Shown here in pieces: positions 44,212 to 53,776 of a stretch of DNA of 64,000 nucleotides (position 1 is the stretch's first letter; each line of letters opens with the position of its first letter). This stretch comes from Rubripirellula sp. (GTDB lineage Bacteria > Planctomycetota > Planctomycetia > Pirellulales > Pirellulaceae). Location: contig JAAXJB010000090.1 in the NCBI GenBank assembly GCA_012270065.1, positions 1 to 64,000 on the forward strand, written 5' to 3'. The notes under the pieces were generated by a model. It saw only the letters and a program-made list of their open reading frames with translations, did no database searches and was not told where the DNA came from. The position numbers and the translations under genes were made by a program.

Positions 44212-47200
44212 GTGACAACCGACGATTTCAGCTTGGAGCAGGAAGCGCGTTCACAACAAAGAAAAACTGAACGAAGGCAGCGCGAGCGGTTGAAGCGGAA
44301 GAAACTGGTTTTCCTTGCCAGTATCGCATCGCTGCTAGGCGTCCTCTTTTTCCTGCCGAGTATGATCAGCCAATCAGGGATTGGGCGCAACTACCTTGTG
44401 ACCTATCTTGGCTCAAAGGGTCTGCAAGCGGATGTTGGCTCTCTGCGAATCGGTTGGTTGACCCCACTTCGGGTCAAGGACTTGAAGATCAATGGCGAAA
44501 CTGGCAGCCAGCTTGCAGTCGAACAACTGGACGTGAATCTAACGGTCAGTGATCTGTGGGGATTGCCGGAGGATCTCGGGAAGATTCAACTTCGTGGAGT
44601 GGCCGTCGCCTGTTCAATGAGTGAAGGCCAGTGCAGTCTGGAACATGATTTTGCAACGTTACTCAAGTCGGACACGGAGCAGGCTACAAGCGTGGCTGAG
44701 TTACAGCTGCAAGATGTTGCGATATCGGTAACGAAATCCACCACCAGTGAATGCTGGACACTGACGCAATCCAATGTAGTTGTGTCAATCATGCCAGACT
44801 CCACCGAAGTCTCGGTAGCTGGCGTTTTGAGTGAACCTGAGGGTAACCACGGATCGATGCAGAGCTCGATCCAACTGGCAACAGCAAGTGCCGACCAGGA
44901 TGGCATCCATTGGTCCCTGACGCTCAACTGTGAATCGTTACCAATCTCCGTCGCCGAACTTTTGTTGACCAGATTCCCTGAAATGGCAACCGGAATCCCC
45001 GGCAAAATTCGTGGTGATGCAACAGGGATCATCAGTGCAGCTGGCAAGTCCAACGGTGACGTCTCAGCAGATCTCCAGAATTTCGATATCCGTAACCTTG
45101 TCGCCTCCAGACATGGAGATCTCGTCTGGCAGAATGCGCGGGCCAGCCTGAACGGGCAGTTGTTGATCGAAGGGAACCAACTCATTGGTAAATCTCTTAG
45201 CGCTCATACGGATTTTGCATCTGCCACCATCGATGGATCGTTTGCTCGCAGCTTTTCGTGGACGGGTACCGAAAACAATCCTATCCAATGGCTCGAAGCG
45301 ATTGACGGAAGTGCATCAGCGGAAATCGATATCGCGGCGATGGAACGGGCGTTACCAGGTCTGCTTCCAATACGCTCGGATGTATCCATCGAGTCTGGCC
45401 GTGCTGTCGCCCATCTGGTGTCAATTCCCAACGGCAATCTTCAGCAAAAAAAGCTTCACATCGATTGTGACAACATCCGGGCAGTGTCAGCTGGTAGAAA
45501 GTTTTCAATTGATCCGATCACACTCTCTGCCACTGTCTCCAGCAAGAACAGTCAACTGACGGCAGATCACTTCGAGTGGCGAAGTGCTTTTGGATCCGCC
45601 ATCGGGAGTGGTGACCTCGAGAAAGGGAATGCAGATTTCAACATTGACTTCGGTCAACTCAATGAGATGTTGAGTCCCATTTTCGACATGACCGAAACAC
45701 GTTTTTCTGGCAATGCCAATGGTCACGTGGAATGGACGAGTGGCAACCGGAACCTATGGCACCTCGTGGGAACAGGACAAACGACCAACCTGCTGGTTCA
45801 ATTGCCGGGTGGACGCACTCTCCAGCGAAACGCGATGCAAGCGTCAATTGAAGCCGAGGGAAGATGGCAGAACGGAGGGATCCGGGAACTCACTCAAACC
45901 CATATGGCCATCAGCAGTCGCGGCTTGAACATCGACGCGACGCTTGATGGCTCTGTCAATGGTCTGTCGCGAAATGTGAAACTTCCATTCAACATACAGA
46001 CCAATGGCAGACTCGAAACCGTCGAGGGGATTCTGAAGCCGTGGATGCCACAGAAACTCGATCAACTTTCCGGAGAATTCTCAGGAGATTTCAGAGCTTC
46101 GATTGGCTTGAATCAGGCAACGGTTACCAGTGGTGCGATCGAGCTTACTGAACCAGGCTTGTACTACAACGCACGGGAGTTCCAGCAGCCTTTGGTAAAA
46201 ATCCAATTTGATGGAAATTACAACTGGCCTGCCAATACGGTGCAAGCACGATCGATGACGCTCGTGGGCAATGCTTTCTCTTTCGCTGCCCAAGGTACTG
46301 CGAACCCTGATGATCTCAACGTGCAGGTCAAATATCGGGCAAAACTTGATCGTCTTCAGCAGAGCTTCGGTCAGCAGCTGACAGCAAATGATGTCGCAAA
46401 TCCAGGAATCAATATCTCACCTCAATTTCCGGTATCAGACCCATGGATGGTGCTCGGTGACTGTGAAGGAAGTCTCTCTCTCCGGTCCGATGAAAGCGAC
46501 TTGCTGATTGAATTCAACACCATTGGTCAGAACATTGCCTGTGTACAACCCGCAAGTCAGCATGCTTCATTGCAGACCGTTGGGCCGCAGCGTGAGAACG
46601 TGGCAGCGATACGACCAGAAGCAACCATCGTATGGCACGAACCCAATTTGACGTTGGATGTTCAGTTGCGGCATCAGGGGTCATCAAACACGCTCATTGC
46701 TGAACAGGTCAATATTGCGGGTGATTGGTTCGCAGCGAGCCTTTCGGGTGAAGTGACCGAGGTGACGAATTCGATTGCATTGCACCTTGCCGGAGCTTCC
46801 CGCGTGAAGATGACGGAAGTCGCAAAACGTGTCTCCAAATTGGCCAAAATGGATATCACAGCCAAGGGTGTTCACAAAACGGATCTCACCCTCGATATCA
46901 TTGGCCAAACCGATGGTGGACTCGGTTTCTCGTTACAAACTGATCTCGGTCTGGAGTCAGGCCAAATCGCCGGAATGGAACTCGGTAAAACAACCGTGCC
47001 GATTGTGCTGACTGAGACGAGTCTCGATGTTCAACAGGCACGAATTCCCCTCAATGGTGGCAACCTCGAATGTAAAGCCCAACTTCATTATCGACCCGGA
47101 CCGGTCTGGATGCACATCGAGCCCGGAGCGACGGCTCGTTCGATTCAATTGACGCCGGAGATGACTAACCGGTGGCTGAAATATGTGGCGCCGCTGATTG

Positions 47201-47790
47201 CGAATGCTACAAAGATTCAAGGAACTTTGGGCGCAGAACTCGACGAAACGGCGATCGTGTTTGATCATCCGGAGCGAACTCAGGGTTCTGGCAGAATTAA
47301 CATCAGCAGCGCGGAAATGTCGGCAGGACCGCTCGCATCACAGATCATCGAAGGCATCAGCAATCTGGCATCGGTAGCAAACGGACTCAGCCCACAACCC
47401 GGACCGCGATTTGGCACGACCAACCTGGTGACCATGCCACCGCAAACGGTCGATTTTTCGGTTCAAAATGGCATTATCAGCCACGAAAGACTGTACCTCA
47501 ATCTGGATCGGGCACAGGTCATCACGAGCGGTCAAGTTGGATTTGATGGAAGCTTGAACATGACGGCTCAGGTTCCCTTGGACGCTCGATGGCTTGGACG
47601 GGACCTGCGACAACTCGCGGGTCAGGTAGTCACGTTACCCATCGATGGAACAATCTCACGCCCCAGCCTCGATTCCAATGGGATGCGCAGAATTGCGACT
47701 CAGCTCGGAACCGAGGCGATTCAGACAACCGCAGAGAACTATCTTCAAGAGCAATTGAATAAAGGTCTCAACAAGATTTTCCGCTGGTAG
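44212..47790 (+). CDS. Large AsmA/TamB-like membrane-anchored protein
   Basis: 1192 residues. A basic, coiled-coil-like N-terminus (QEARSQQRKTERRQRERLKRKK) is followed by one membrane helix (LVFLASIASLLGVLFFLPS). The rest is long and beta-rich with repeats of the AsmA/TamB kind: VGSLRIGWLTPLRVKDLKI at the start, GNANGHVEWTSGNRN and GSGRINISSAEMSAGPLASQI at the end. Such proteins span the periplasm and are thought to bridge lipids between membranes. The GTG at 44212 is chosen because GAGGA (44200-44204) lies 7 nt upstream. Other in-frame starts (GTG 44206, TTG 44164) have none. Role inferred from architecture only. Confidence 0.75.
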   Translation: MTTDDFSLEQEARSQQRKTERRQRERLKRKKLVFLASIASLLGVLFFLPSMISQSGIGRNYLVTYLGSKGLQADVGSLRIGWLTPLRVKDLKINGETGSQLAVEQLDVNLTVSDLWGLPEDLGKIQLRGVAVACSMSEGQCSLEHDFATLLKSDTEQATSVAELQLQDVAISVTKSTTSECWTLTQSNVVVSIMPDSTEVSVAGVLSEPEGNHGSMQSSIQLATASADQDGIHWSLTLNCESLPISVAELLLTRFPEMATGIPGKIRGDATGIISAAGKSNGDVSADLQNFDIRNLVASRHGDLVWQNARASLNGQLLIEGNQLIGKSLSAHTDFASATIDGSFARSFSWTGTENNPIQWLEAIDGSASAEIDIAAMERALPGLLPIRSDVSIESGRAVAHLVSIPNGNLQQKKLHIDCDNIRAVSAGRKFSIDPITLSATVSSKNSQLTADHFEWRSAFGSAIGSGDLEKGNADFNIDFGQLNEMLSPIFDMTETRFSGNANGHVEWTSGNRNLWHLVGTGQTTNLLVQLPGGRTLQRNAMQASIEAEGRWQNGGIRELTQTHMAISSRGLNIDATLDGSVNGLSRNVKLPFNIQTNGRLETVEGILKPWMPQKLDQLSGEFSGDFRASIGLNQATVTSGAIELTEPGLYYNAREFQQPLVKIQFDGNYNWPANTVQARSMTLVGNAFSFAAQGTANPDDLNVQVKYRAKLDRLQQSFGQQLTANDVANPGINISPQFPVSDPWMVLGDCEGSLSLRSDESDLLIEFNTIGQNIACVQPASQHASLQTVGPQRENVAAIRPEATIVWHEPNLTLDVQLRHQGSSNTLIAEQVNIAGDWFAASLSGEVTEVTNSIALHLAGASRVKMTEVAKRVSKLAKMDITAKGVHKTDLTLDIIGQTDGGLGFSLQTDLGLESGQIAGMELGKTTVPIVLTETSLDVQQARIPLNGGNLECKAQLHYRPGPVWMHIEPGATARSIQLTPEMTNRWLKYVAPLIANATKIQGTLGAELDETAIVFDHPERTQGSGRINISSAEMSAGPLASQIIEGISNLASVANGLSPQPGPRFGTTNLVTMPPQTVDFSVQNGIISHERLYLNLDRAQVITSGQVGFDGSLNMTAQVPLDARWLGRDLRQLAGQVVTLPIDGTISRPSLDSNGMRRIATQLGTEAIQTTAENYLQEQLNKGLNKIFRW

Positions 47791-47827
47791 TGCAAGCGAT
47801 TTCAAAATGGTTTGATCAACCCGCATC

Positions 47828-48829
47828 TCACATCTGCATTTCGCAGATTTTCAATGCATCCACTGCATTCTGCGCATCGAGAATTGGCGATGTCTCCCCA
47901 TGATCGACACAGCGTGCAGCAGCATCAATCTCGGCAACAAAAGAGTTGACGGGATCTCCGTCACCGAACTCTGGTCGTTCCAGACTGCCATCCCGTTTCA
48001 TCACGGTGACTGGCAACAATGTGGTTGACCCATCTGCGTACCCCGCAAACTCAAAACGCACAGTTGCATTTTCGAAGCTGACTTCGTAGCCGTGGGTGAA
48101 GCTTCTCGCTGGCGACTCAATCACACCGCCACCACAGGCAACGGCCAGATCTTCCTGTTCAAATTCAAAAACGGTCTCATAAAACATGGGAATCCCCTCT
48201 TTCTTCCGACTGACACTGTGCGCGGCCGAAGGCATTCCAAAAAGCAAGCGAATCAAATGGGCATCATGCACGTGTAGATCCACCAGAGGACCACCAACAC
48301 TGGACCGATCGTAAAAATCGGGAATCCAATCGGGAGGACCAATGGTTCTCATGAATCGACCTGCTACAGGTTTTCCCCAACGACCATCATGAGCCGCATC
48401 AACCAGCAATTTGAATTCAGGCATCAACGGCAGGATATGGGCCACCATCAATTTCCCCGGCTCAGCAGCGTCAGCAAGCCTCTGAGCAGTAGCCGCATCC
48501 AAGGCAAGCGGCTTCTCACAAAGTACATATTTGCCTGCAGCGAGGCATTTCTCGATGGCCTCGGGATGCAACTTGGGAGGAAGACAAATGTCGATCAGAT
48601 CGAGAGTTTCATCTTCGAGCATGGCATCAAGAGTTTCATAGACATTCAGCCCCGAAATATCGATTTGCTCGCCCGGCGGGCCAAAATTGCCTTTCACCCC
48701 ACGCCAGTCTCCGGCTCTCTTACCCGGGTCACGGCTGGAAAATGCCGCCAGTTCAGCAGTTTCGCTTCGCTGATACGCCAAGTAGTGTATCCAACTCATG
48801 AAGCCAACGCCGACGATTCCAGCCCGCAT
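47828..48829 (-). CDS. Gfo/Idh/MocA family oxidoreductase
   Basis: 333 residues. The NAD-binding Rossmann domain begins MRAGIVGVGFMSWIHYLAY, a GxGxxx motif. YVLCEKPLALDAATAQRLA is the hallmark EKP sequence of the family, and the C-terminal alpha/beta domain includes SVGGPLVDLHVHDAHLIRLLFG. It is cytoplasmic and oxidises or reduces a sugar-like substrate with NAD(P). Planctomycetes have many copies, and the substrate cannot be deduced. It stands back to back with the PQQ-propeller gene, separated by 119 bp. Confidence 0.95.
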   Translation of the reverse strand: MRAGIVGVGFMSWIHYLAYQRSETAELAAFSSRDPGKRAGDWRGVKGNFGPPGEQIDISGLNVYETLDAMLEDETLDLIDICLPPKLHPEAIEKCLAAGKYVLCEKPLALDAATAQRLADAAEPGKLMVAHILPLMPEFKLLVDAAHDGRWGKPVAGRFMRTIGPPDWIPDFYDRSSVGGPLVDLHVHDAHLIRLLFGMPSAAHSVSRKKEGIPMFYETVFEFEQEDLAVACGGGVIESPARSFTHGYEVSFENATVRFEFAGYADGSTTLLPVTVMKRDGSLERPEFGDGDPVNSFVAEIDAAARCVDHGETSPILDAQNAVDALKICEMQM

Positions 48830-48948
48830 GTCGATTCTCCAGATTTCGGGATTGAATGATTACTAGGATTGATGTGGGGTATGATCGTCGATCCGGTGCC
48901 GCTAAGAAAGACGGCGTCTGAACGATTCCTTTCACTTTAATCGCTGCC

Positions 48949-50253
48949 ATGAAATCAGAATATCACCGTTGCCTTCATGCCATCCTGTGTTTTGCAGTTC
49001 TGCTGACAATGCCTGTCATGTGTCAGGCAGAAGATTGGCCTGGTTGGCGCGGTGCAACAGGAAACAATCATGCTGCCGACAGCACAGACGTTCCTCTCCG
49101 CTGGGACATCGCAACAGGAACCAACATTGTCTGGAAAACAGCCATCCCAGGCCGGGGACACTCTTCTCCGGTCGTGGTGAAGGATGCCATTTTTTTAACA
49201 ACGGCTGAAGCAGACAAGCAGACTCAATCGCTTTTGAAGTTCAACCGTGAAAGTGGACGGTTGACCGATCAGTGGGTATTGCACCGTGGAACGTTGCCCC
49301 GGCGCATTCACCCCAACAACTCCCATGCTTCACCCACTCCCGTATTTGATGGCGAAAACCTGTTCATCGCATTTCATACTGATAATGCGATCTGGCTGAC
49401 TGCGATGACGACCAGTGGCCAGAAAATCTGGAGCGTGCGTGTCTGCGATTTTAAACCTGGTGCGTTCCAATTCGGCTACGGAGCCAGTCCCCTGATCGAA
49501 GACGATGTGGTGATCATCGCAGCCGAATATGATGGAGCCGCAAGTGGCATTTACGCCCTCAGTCGACGAACGGGAAAACAGGTCTGGAAGAGAACACGTC
49601 CGGAAAATCTCAATTTCTCCTCACCAGTCGTCGCAACAATCACCGGCCAAAGGCAACTATTGCTCGCTGGCGCCAACACCATCACGTCCTACGATCCTCA
49701 GACAGGGCGAACCATATGGTCACTTGAGGCTGGTACCGAGGCCATGTGCGGCACAGTCGCATGGGATGGTCGACGTGTTCTGTTCAGCGGTGGCAATCCG
49801 ATCGCCGGCACTTGGTGTGTCAGTGGTGATGGCTCACAGAAACTACTCTGGGAAAACCCGGTCATGTGCTATGAGCAGTCTCTTCTCACCATCAGAAACT
49901 ACGTCTTTGCCGTAGCAGACACCGGCGTAGCATACTGCTGGCGAACACAGGATGGGATCGAAATGTGGAAGAAACGACTGTTCGGTGGCCGTATCAGCGC
50001 ATCCCCACTTCTTGTCGATCAGCGTATCTACATCGCGGCACAGGATGGAATGGTCTATATCATCTCTGCCATTCCGGACCGGTTTGACCTGCTCGCAGAG
50101 AACAAGACAGGAGACTCAATCTTCGCCAGCCCGGTGGCGGTTGATGACCGGTTGTACCTGCGATGTGGAATCGGACAGGGCGACGATCGTCAGGAGTATC
50201 TCGTAGCAGCGGGCGAAGTTACTGTGGAAAAGAAAAGCAGTAACGGCCGATAA
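48949..50253 (+). CDS. Secreted PQQ-type beta-propeller protein
   Basis: 434 residues. Signal peptide SEYHRCLHAILCFAVLLTMPVMCQA, then EDWPGWRGATGNN, the same opening as the protein at 25689. Blade repeats are visible: VLHRGTLPRRIHPNNSHASPTP, AMTTSGQKIWSVRV, YALSRRTGKQVWKRT and ITSYDPQTGRTIWSLEAG. The end lacks a conserved catalytic site. It is probably a secreted binding or dehydrogenase-like propeller, with PQQ binding unproven. It has a short divergent promoter region with the Gfo/Idh/MocA gene. Confidence 0.9.
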   Translation: MKSEYHRCLHAILCFAVLLTMPVMCQAEDWPGWRGATGNNHAADSTDVPLRWDIATGTNIVWKTAIPGRGHSSPVVVKDAIFLTTAEADKQTQSLLKFNRESGRLTDQWVLHRGTLPRRIHPNNSHASPTPVFDGENLFIAFHTDNAIWLTAMTTSGQKIWSVRVCDFKPGAFQFGYGASPLIEDDVVIIAAEYDGAASGIYALSRRTGKQVWKRTRPENLNFSSPVVATITGQRQLLLAGANTITSYDPQTGRTIWSLEAGTEAMCGTVAWDGRRVLFSGGNPIAGTWCVSGDGSQKLLWENPVMCYEQSLLTIRNYVFAVADTGVAYCWRTQDGIEMWKKRLFGGRISASPLLVDQRIYIAAQDGMVYIISAIPDRFDLLAENKTGDSIFASPVAVDDRLYLRCGIGQGDDRQEYLVAAGEVTVEKKSSNGR

Positions 50254-50807
50254 TTTAATCGGATCCGGATGAACAAAAGGAACTGCAGGAAATCATTCTC
50301 GATGGCCCAACCTGCACAGCGACATTTGATTTCCGTCGGTCCTCAGTAATCCGTACCTACACTAATCCGTCGTCTGCAATGAGCTCTCTGCAAACTCCCC
50401 CCGCCTGATAATCAATAGTTCAACAGTTTTTCATGAATTTTACGCGCAGCGGCTGATGAGACGCACGCAGGCAATTTCGCTCCCGACTTGATGATGCCGC
50501 TGTGAAGCGGAAAGCATACTGAACAATCATTTCTCTATCGGATTCCGGCCTTTCTCTTTTCAGATACAGCAATCGTTCGCAGTTCTTTCCAGATTCTACT
50601 GGCATGCAGCAATTACCCTGAAGTTCAGCTGTCGCGGTTTTGCCCTGGCAAATGTAAACCCGAGTAAAAGTAAAACTGGTCCCTCCTGTTATTTACAGGT
50701 CTTGACTATCCTGATGAGCCCCCGTTCCATGAGCCCAATGGAATGAAGCTTGATGCTCACTAGTCAACCGTGTTTCCATGTCCATCTCGCAAATCGAGTT
50801 ACCGTCA
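50254..50807. other. Intergenic region, no supported gene
   Basis: 554 bp between the PQQ propeller and the alkaline phosphatase gene. A 61-codon minus-strand frame (50420-50605) has no homology or ribosome site. No RNA gene or clear repeat is seen. The phosphatase promoter should lie near its end. A TTGACT at about 50701 has no matching -10. Confidence 0.4.
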
Positions 50808-52586
50808 ATGCCAAGATACCTCATCATTCCGGTCTATCTCATCTGTCTGATTGGCGTCAGCGAATGCGGGGAAAAGGATTTCCAGAAAGCAGCACCAACG
50901 GCCACATCAACAAATCAGGCTGACGACAAAACATCGAGTGCAACAACTACTCAGGACAAGAATGAGGAACCTGCCAAGAAGATCGCTGTCGATTTGGATC
51001 AGGATGATGCTGATGATCCGCTACGACGGATGCAGAGGTTGGCGACACAAAACCAGACAGCAACGTGGGGACATTGGGGGAATCAACCCGAAAAATACAT
51101 GACTTGGGATCAACACAGCAATCGTCTGATTCCCGTCTATACATTTGGAATCACCTTGGACAACCTCCGTGCAGAGGGCAGTGCTTACGCTGATCCGGAG
51201 CGATTGAAAAAACTCTACGGCAAGGTACCCGAGGGAACACTCAATCCCAAAGCGCTTTATTTTGATCAAACCGATGTTTTCCGTCTTCAAACAGCGGCAC
51301 TTGAGGCCGGATACACGAACATCATCTTGATGGTGTTCGATGGGATGGATTGGCAGACGACTCGTGCAGCGAGCCTCTATAAACAGAACCGCTACAGCAG
51401 TGGTCGGGGTACCGGACTTGCGTTTCAGGATGATCGACGGGTCGAAACGGACTATGGGCTGATTTGCACAAGCCCAATGGCTGACATCCTGAAGCACGAC
51501 ACCAACTCACAGGTGGTATTGGAGTGGTCTGGTGAGCCAACTGGCGGTTATGATCCGAGTCGTGGTGGACAGGCACCTTGGCTCGAACAGAGCAAACGCA
51601 ATTATCTCCTGGGCAAAGACCGTGAGCAGCCACACACGGTGACCGACTCTGCCGCTTCCGCAACAAGCATGATGTCGGGATACAAAACCTACAACGCCGC
51701 TATCAATGTACTGGTCGACGGCAGGCAGGTTGTTCCCCTGGGGCGTACACTTCAGTATGAAGACGGTTTCAAGATTGGAATTGTCACCAGTGTACCCGTC
51801 ACCCATGCAACACCTGCCTGTGCCTATGCCAACAATGTCACACGAAAAGACTATCAGGATATAGGCCGCGATCTGCTTGGTCTGCCATCCGCATCGCACC
51901 GGGATGAACCGTTACAGGGTGTCGATGTTTTGCTGGGTGGAGGCTGGGGAGAAAACAAGAAGACCGATATCAACCAGGGTGAAAATTTCCTGCCCGGAAA
52001 CCCCTATTTACATGAAGAAGACATCCACCGCGCGGATATAAAAAATGGTGGCAAGTACGTGGTTGTACAACGCACTGCGGGTAAAGATGGAAAAAAACAT
52101 CTGATGGCCGGTGCCATGAAGGCAATCGATCATGACCACCGTCTGCTTGGCTTCTTCGGCACCAAAGGCGGCCACCTGCCCTATCAAACCGCAGATGGCC
52201 AATACAACCCGACGATCGACAACAAAGAAGAGAAAGAACATTACTTGCCCGCGGACCTGACTGAAAATCCAACGCTCGCGGAAATGACCAGAGCGGCGCT
52301 GCTGGTGCTGGAACAGGCAATTGATGGATTCTGGTTGCTGGTTGAGGCTGGCGACGTCGACTGGGCCAATCATGCCAATAACGCCGACAACGCGATTGGC
52401 TCGGTATTCAGTGGCGACGATGCCTTTCGAGTTGTCATGGACTGGGTCGATGAGAACGATGCATGGGATTACACCGTAGTGATCGTGACCGCGGATCATG
52501 GACATTACCTGGTCATCGAAGATGACGAACGCTTCATTGAAGCTGGTAAAAAGTCAAAAGCCTCACTGAAACTGCCAAAAAACTGA
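50808..52586 (+). CDS. Secreted alkaline phosphatase family protein
   Basis: 592 residues from the ATG of a hydrophobic leader (MPRYLIIPVYLICLIGVSEC). An upstream ATG (50778) is also possible. The catalytic Ser281 is in HTVTDSAASATSMMSG, as in the alkaline phosphatase nucleophile motif. Metal ligands are in LMVFDGMDW (Asp178), EAGDVDWANHANN and VTADHGHYLV. The protein ends 28 residues after VTADHGHYL, so the C-terminal segment with the last zinc His of classical enzymes (such as HTG) is not present. A similar ending may be typical for this subgroup, or the activity is altered. It would hydrolyse phosphomonoesters outside the cytoplasm. Confidence 0.88.
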   Translation: MPRYLIIPVYLICLIGVSECGEKDFQKAAPTATSTNQADDKTSSATTTQDKNEEPAKKIAVDLDQDDADDPLRRMQRLATQNQTATWGHWGNQPEKYMTWDQHSNRLIPVYTFGITLDNLRAEGSAYADPERLKKLYGKVPEGTLNPKALYFDQTDVFRLQTAALEAGYTNIILMVFDGMDWQTTRAASLYKQNRYSSGRGTGLAFQDDRRVETDYGLICTSPMADILKHDTNSQVVLEWSGEPTGGYDPSRGGQAPWLEQSKRNYLLGKDREQPHTVTDSAASATSMMSGYKTYNAAINVLVDGRQVVPLGRTLQYEDGFKIGIVTSVPVTHATPACAYANNVTRKDYQDIGRDLLGLPSASHRDEPLQGVDVLLGGGWGENKKTDINQGENFLPGNPYLHEEDIHRADIKNGGKYVVVQRTAGKDGKKHLMAGAMKAIDHDHRLLGFFGTKGGHLPYQTADGQYNPTIDNKEEKEHYLPADLTENPTLAEMTRAALLVLEQAIDGFWLLVEAGDVDWANHANNADNAIGSVFSGDDAFRVVMDWVDENDAWDYTVVIVTADHGHYLVIEDDERFIEAGKKSKASLKLPKN

Positions 52587-52839
52587 CAGCTTTGTAACCT
52601 GTTCAATAGCCACTCAGAGCGGTAAACTGGTGACCAGTCGTTCACCGGCGTTCGGGTTCCAGAGAAGATTCCACTGGATGATTCCATTGAAAGTGGAGAG
52701 TGAGTCGCAAGTCTCATTGCTTACCACGGGCAACCCGGCCACCGGTGTGTGACACGGTTTAATTCACTCTGTCAGTGCCACGCCCCAGAAAGAAGAGGCG
52801 GGATCCCTACTTGTCGTTGGGTTCCCACTTTTCAGAATC

Positions 52840-53688
52840 ATGGGTCTGGCAATTCGCTGTCCCGGTCACACCGTGAGTCCATCGGATCCCAGAGCCACCA
52901 ATACCTCCCTGGACATCCATCTTGTGGATGGAACCGGTGATATTGATGGTACCGATCAAGGTTCCAAACTCGAGCGATGTCAGGAAATCATTGACTATCG
53001 CTTTCAAGATCAATCTCTGCTTTTATCTGCCTTGACCCACGCCTCAGGGGCATCGCACCGCCTCGCCAGCAATGAGAGGCTTGAGTTTCTGGGAGACGCT
53101 GTTCTGGGCCTGACAGTCTGTCAATGGCTCTACGAAGATTACCCCGAGTACAACGAAGGTGATCTGACAAAAATCAAATCAGCTGTCGTGAGCAGGCGTT
53201 CCTGTGGCAAGGCAGCCTGTGCTCTGGGGCTCGATCGATGCCTGATCGTCGGCCGGGGTGTCACGCGAAATCGCAGCTTTCCGAGATCGTTGGTGAGCGA
53301 TGTGTTTGAGTCGGTCGTGGCAGCACTGTATCTGGATGGCGGCAGTGAAATCGTAAAGACACGAATAAAACAGTGGTTAGCAGACGAGGTTCATACAGCG
53401 GTCGAGAACCAAGGGGCAAGCAACTACAAATCTTCGCTGCAGCAATATGCACAACGTGAGTTGTCCAACACACCCATTTACCGTCTGGTACGCGAATCCG
53501 GTCCCGATCATCGGAAATCGTTTCTGATCTCAGCGGTTATCGCAGAACGCGAATTCGCTGCCGCGTGGGGGAGCAATAAAAAAGATGCTGAACAGCGGGC
53601 AGCGTCCAATGCATTGGCGGAACTGCACAGCCAACCCCTGCCGTTTCCGAGCGACTCGCAGGACAATGATTGTTCGAGCGAAACCTGA
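52840..53688 (+). CDS. rnc: Ribonuclease III
   Basis: 282 residues. The RNase III signature NERLEFLGD is at 78-86, and SDVFESVVAALYLDGG supplies Asp154 and Glu157, the two metal-binding acidic residues near the active site. The double-stranded RNA-binding domain occupies about 202-272 (YKSSLQQYAQRELSNTPIYRLV to DAEQRAASNALAEL). It processes rRNA and other structured RNAs in the cytoplasm. It has an N-terminal extension of about 45 residues before CQEIIDYRF. A GTG at residue 12 is an alternative start. A terminator for the convergent gene follows directly. Confidence 0.95.
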   Translation: MGLAIRCPGHTVSPSDPRATNTSLDIHLVDGTGDIDGTDQGSKLERCQEIIDYRFQDQSLLLSALTHASGASHRLASNERLEFLGDAVLGLTVCQWLYEDYPEYNEGDLTKIKSAVVSRRSCGKAACALGLDRCLIVGRGVTRNRSFPRSLVSDVFESVVAALYLDGGSEIVKTRIKQWLADEVHTAVENQGASNYKSSLQQYAQRELSNTPIYRLVRESGPDHRKSFLISAVIAEREFAAAWGSNKKDAEQRAASNALAELHSQPLPFPSDSQDNDCSSET

Positions 53689-53699
53689 TAAAACGAATG

Positions 53700-53732
53700 A
53701 AAAAGACGCATTTGCTTGTGCAAACGCGTCTT
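53700..53732 (-). terminator. Rho-independent terminator of the TPR lipoprotein gene
   Basis: On the minus strand a stem GACGCGTTTGC / GCAAATGCGTC (one mismatch; arms 53720-53730 and 53705-53715) with a TTGT-type loop is followed by a T5 run (53704-53700). It lies about 45 bp past the stop of the minus-strand gene at 53777, between convergent genes. On the plus strand no T-run follows. Confidence 0.75.
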
Positions 53733-53776
53733 CAAAAATCATCGTCGTGAGCCTGATTCGCTTTGAGCCTGATCAA

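Noticed and set aside
50420-50605. A 61-codon minus-strand frame in the gap before the alkaline phosphatase gene
   Set aside because: No ribosome site, low-complexity basic composition and no recognised motif.
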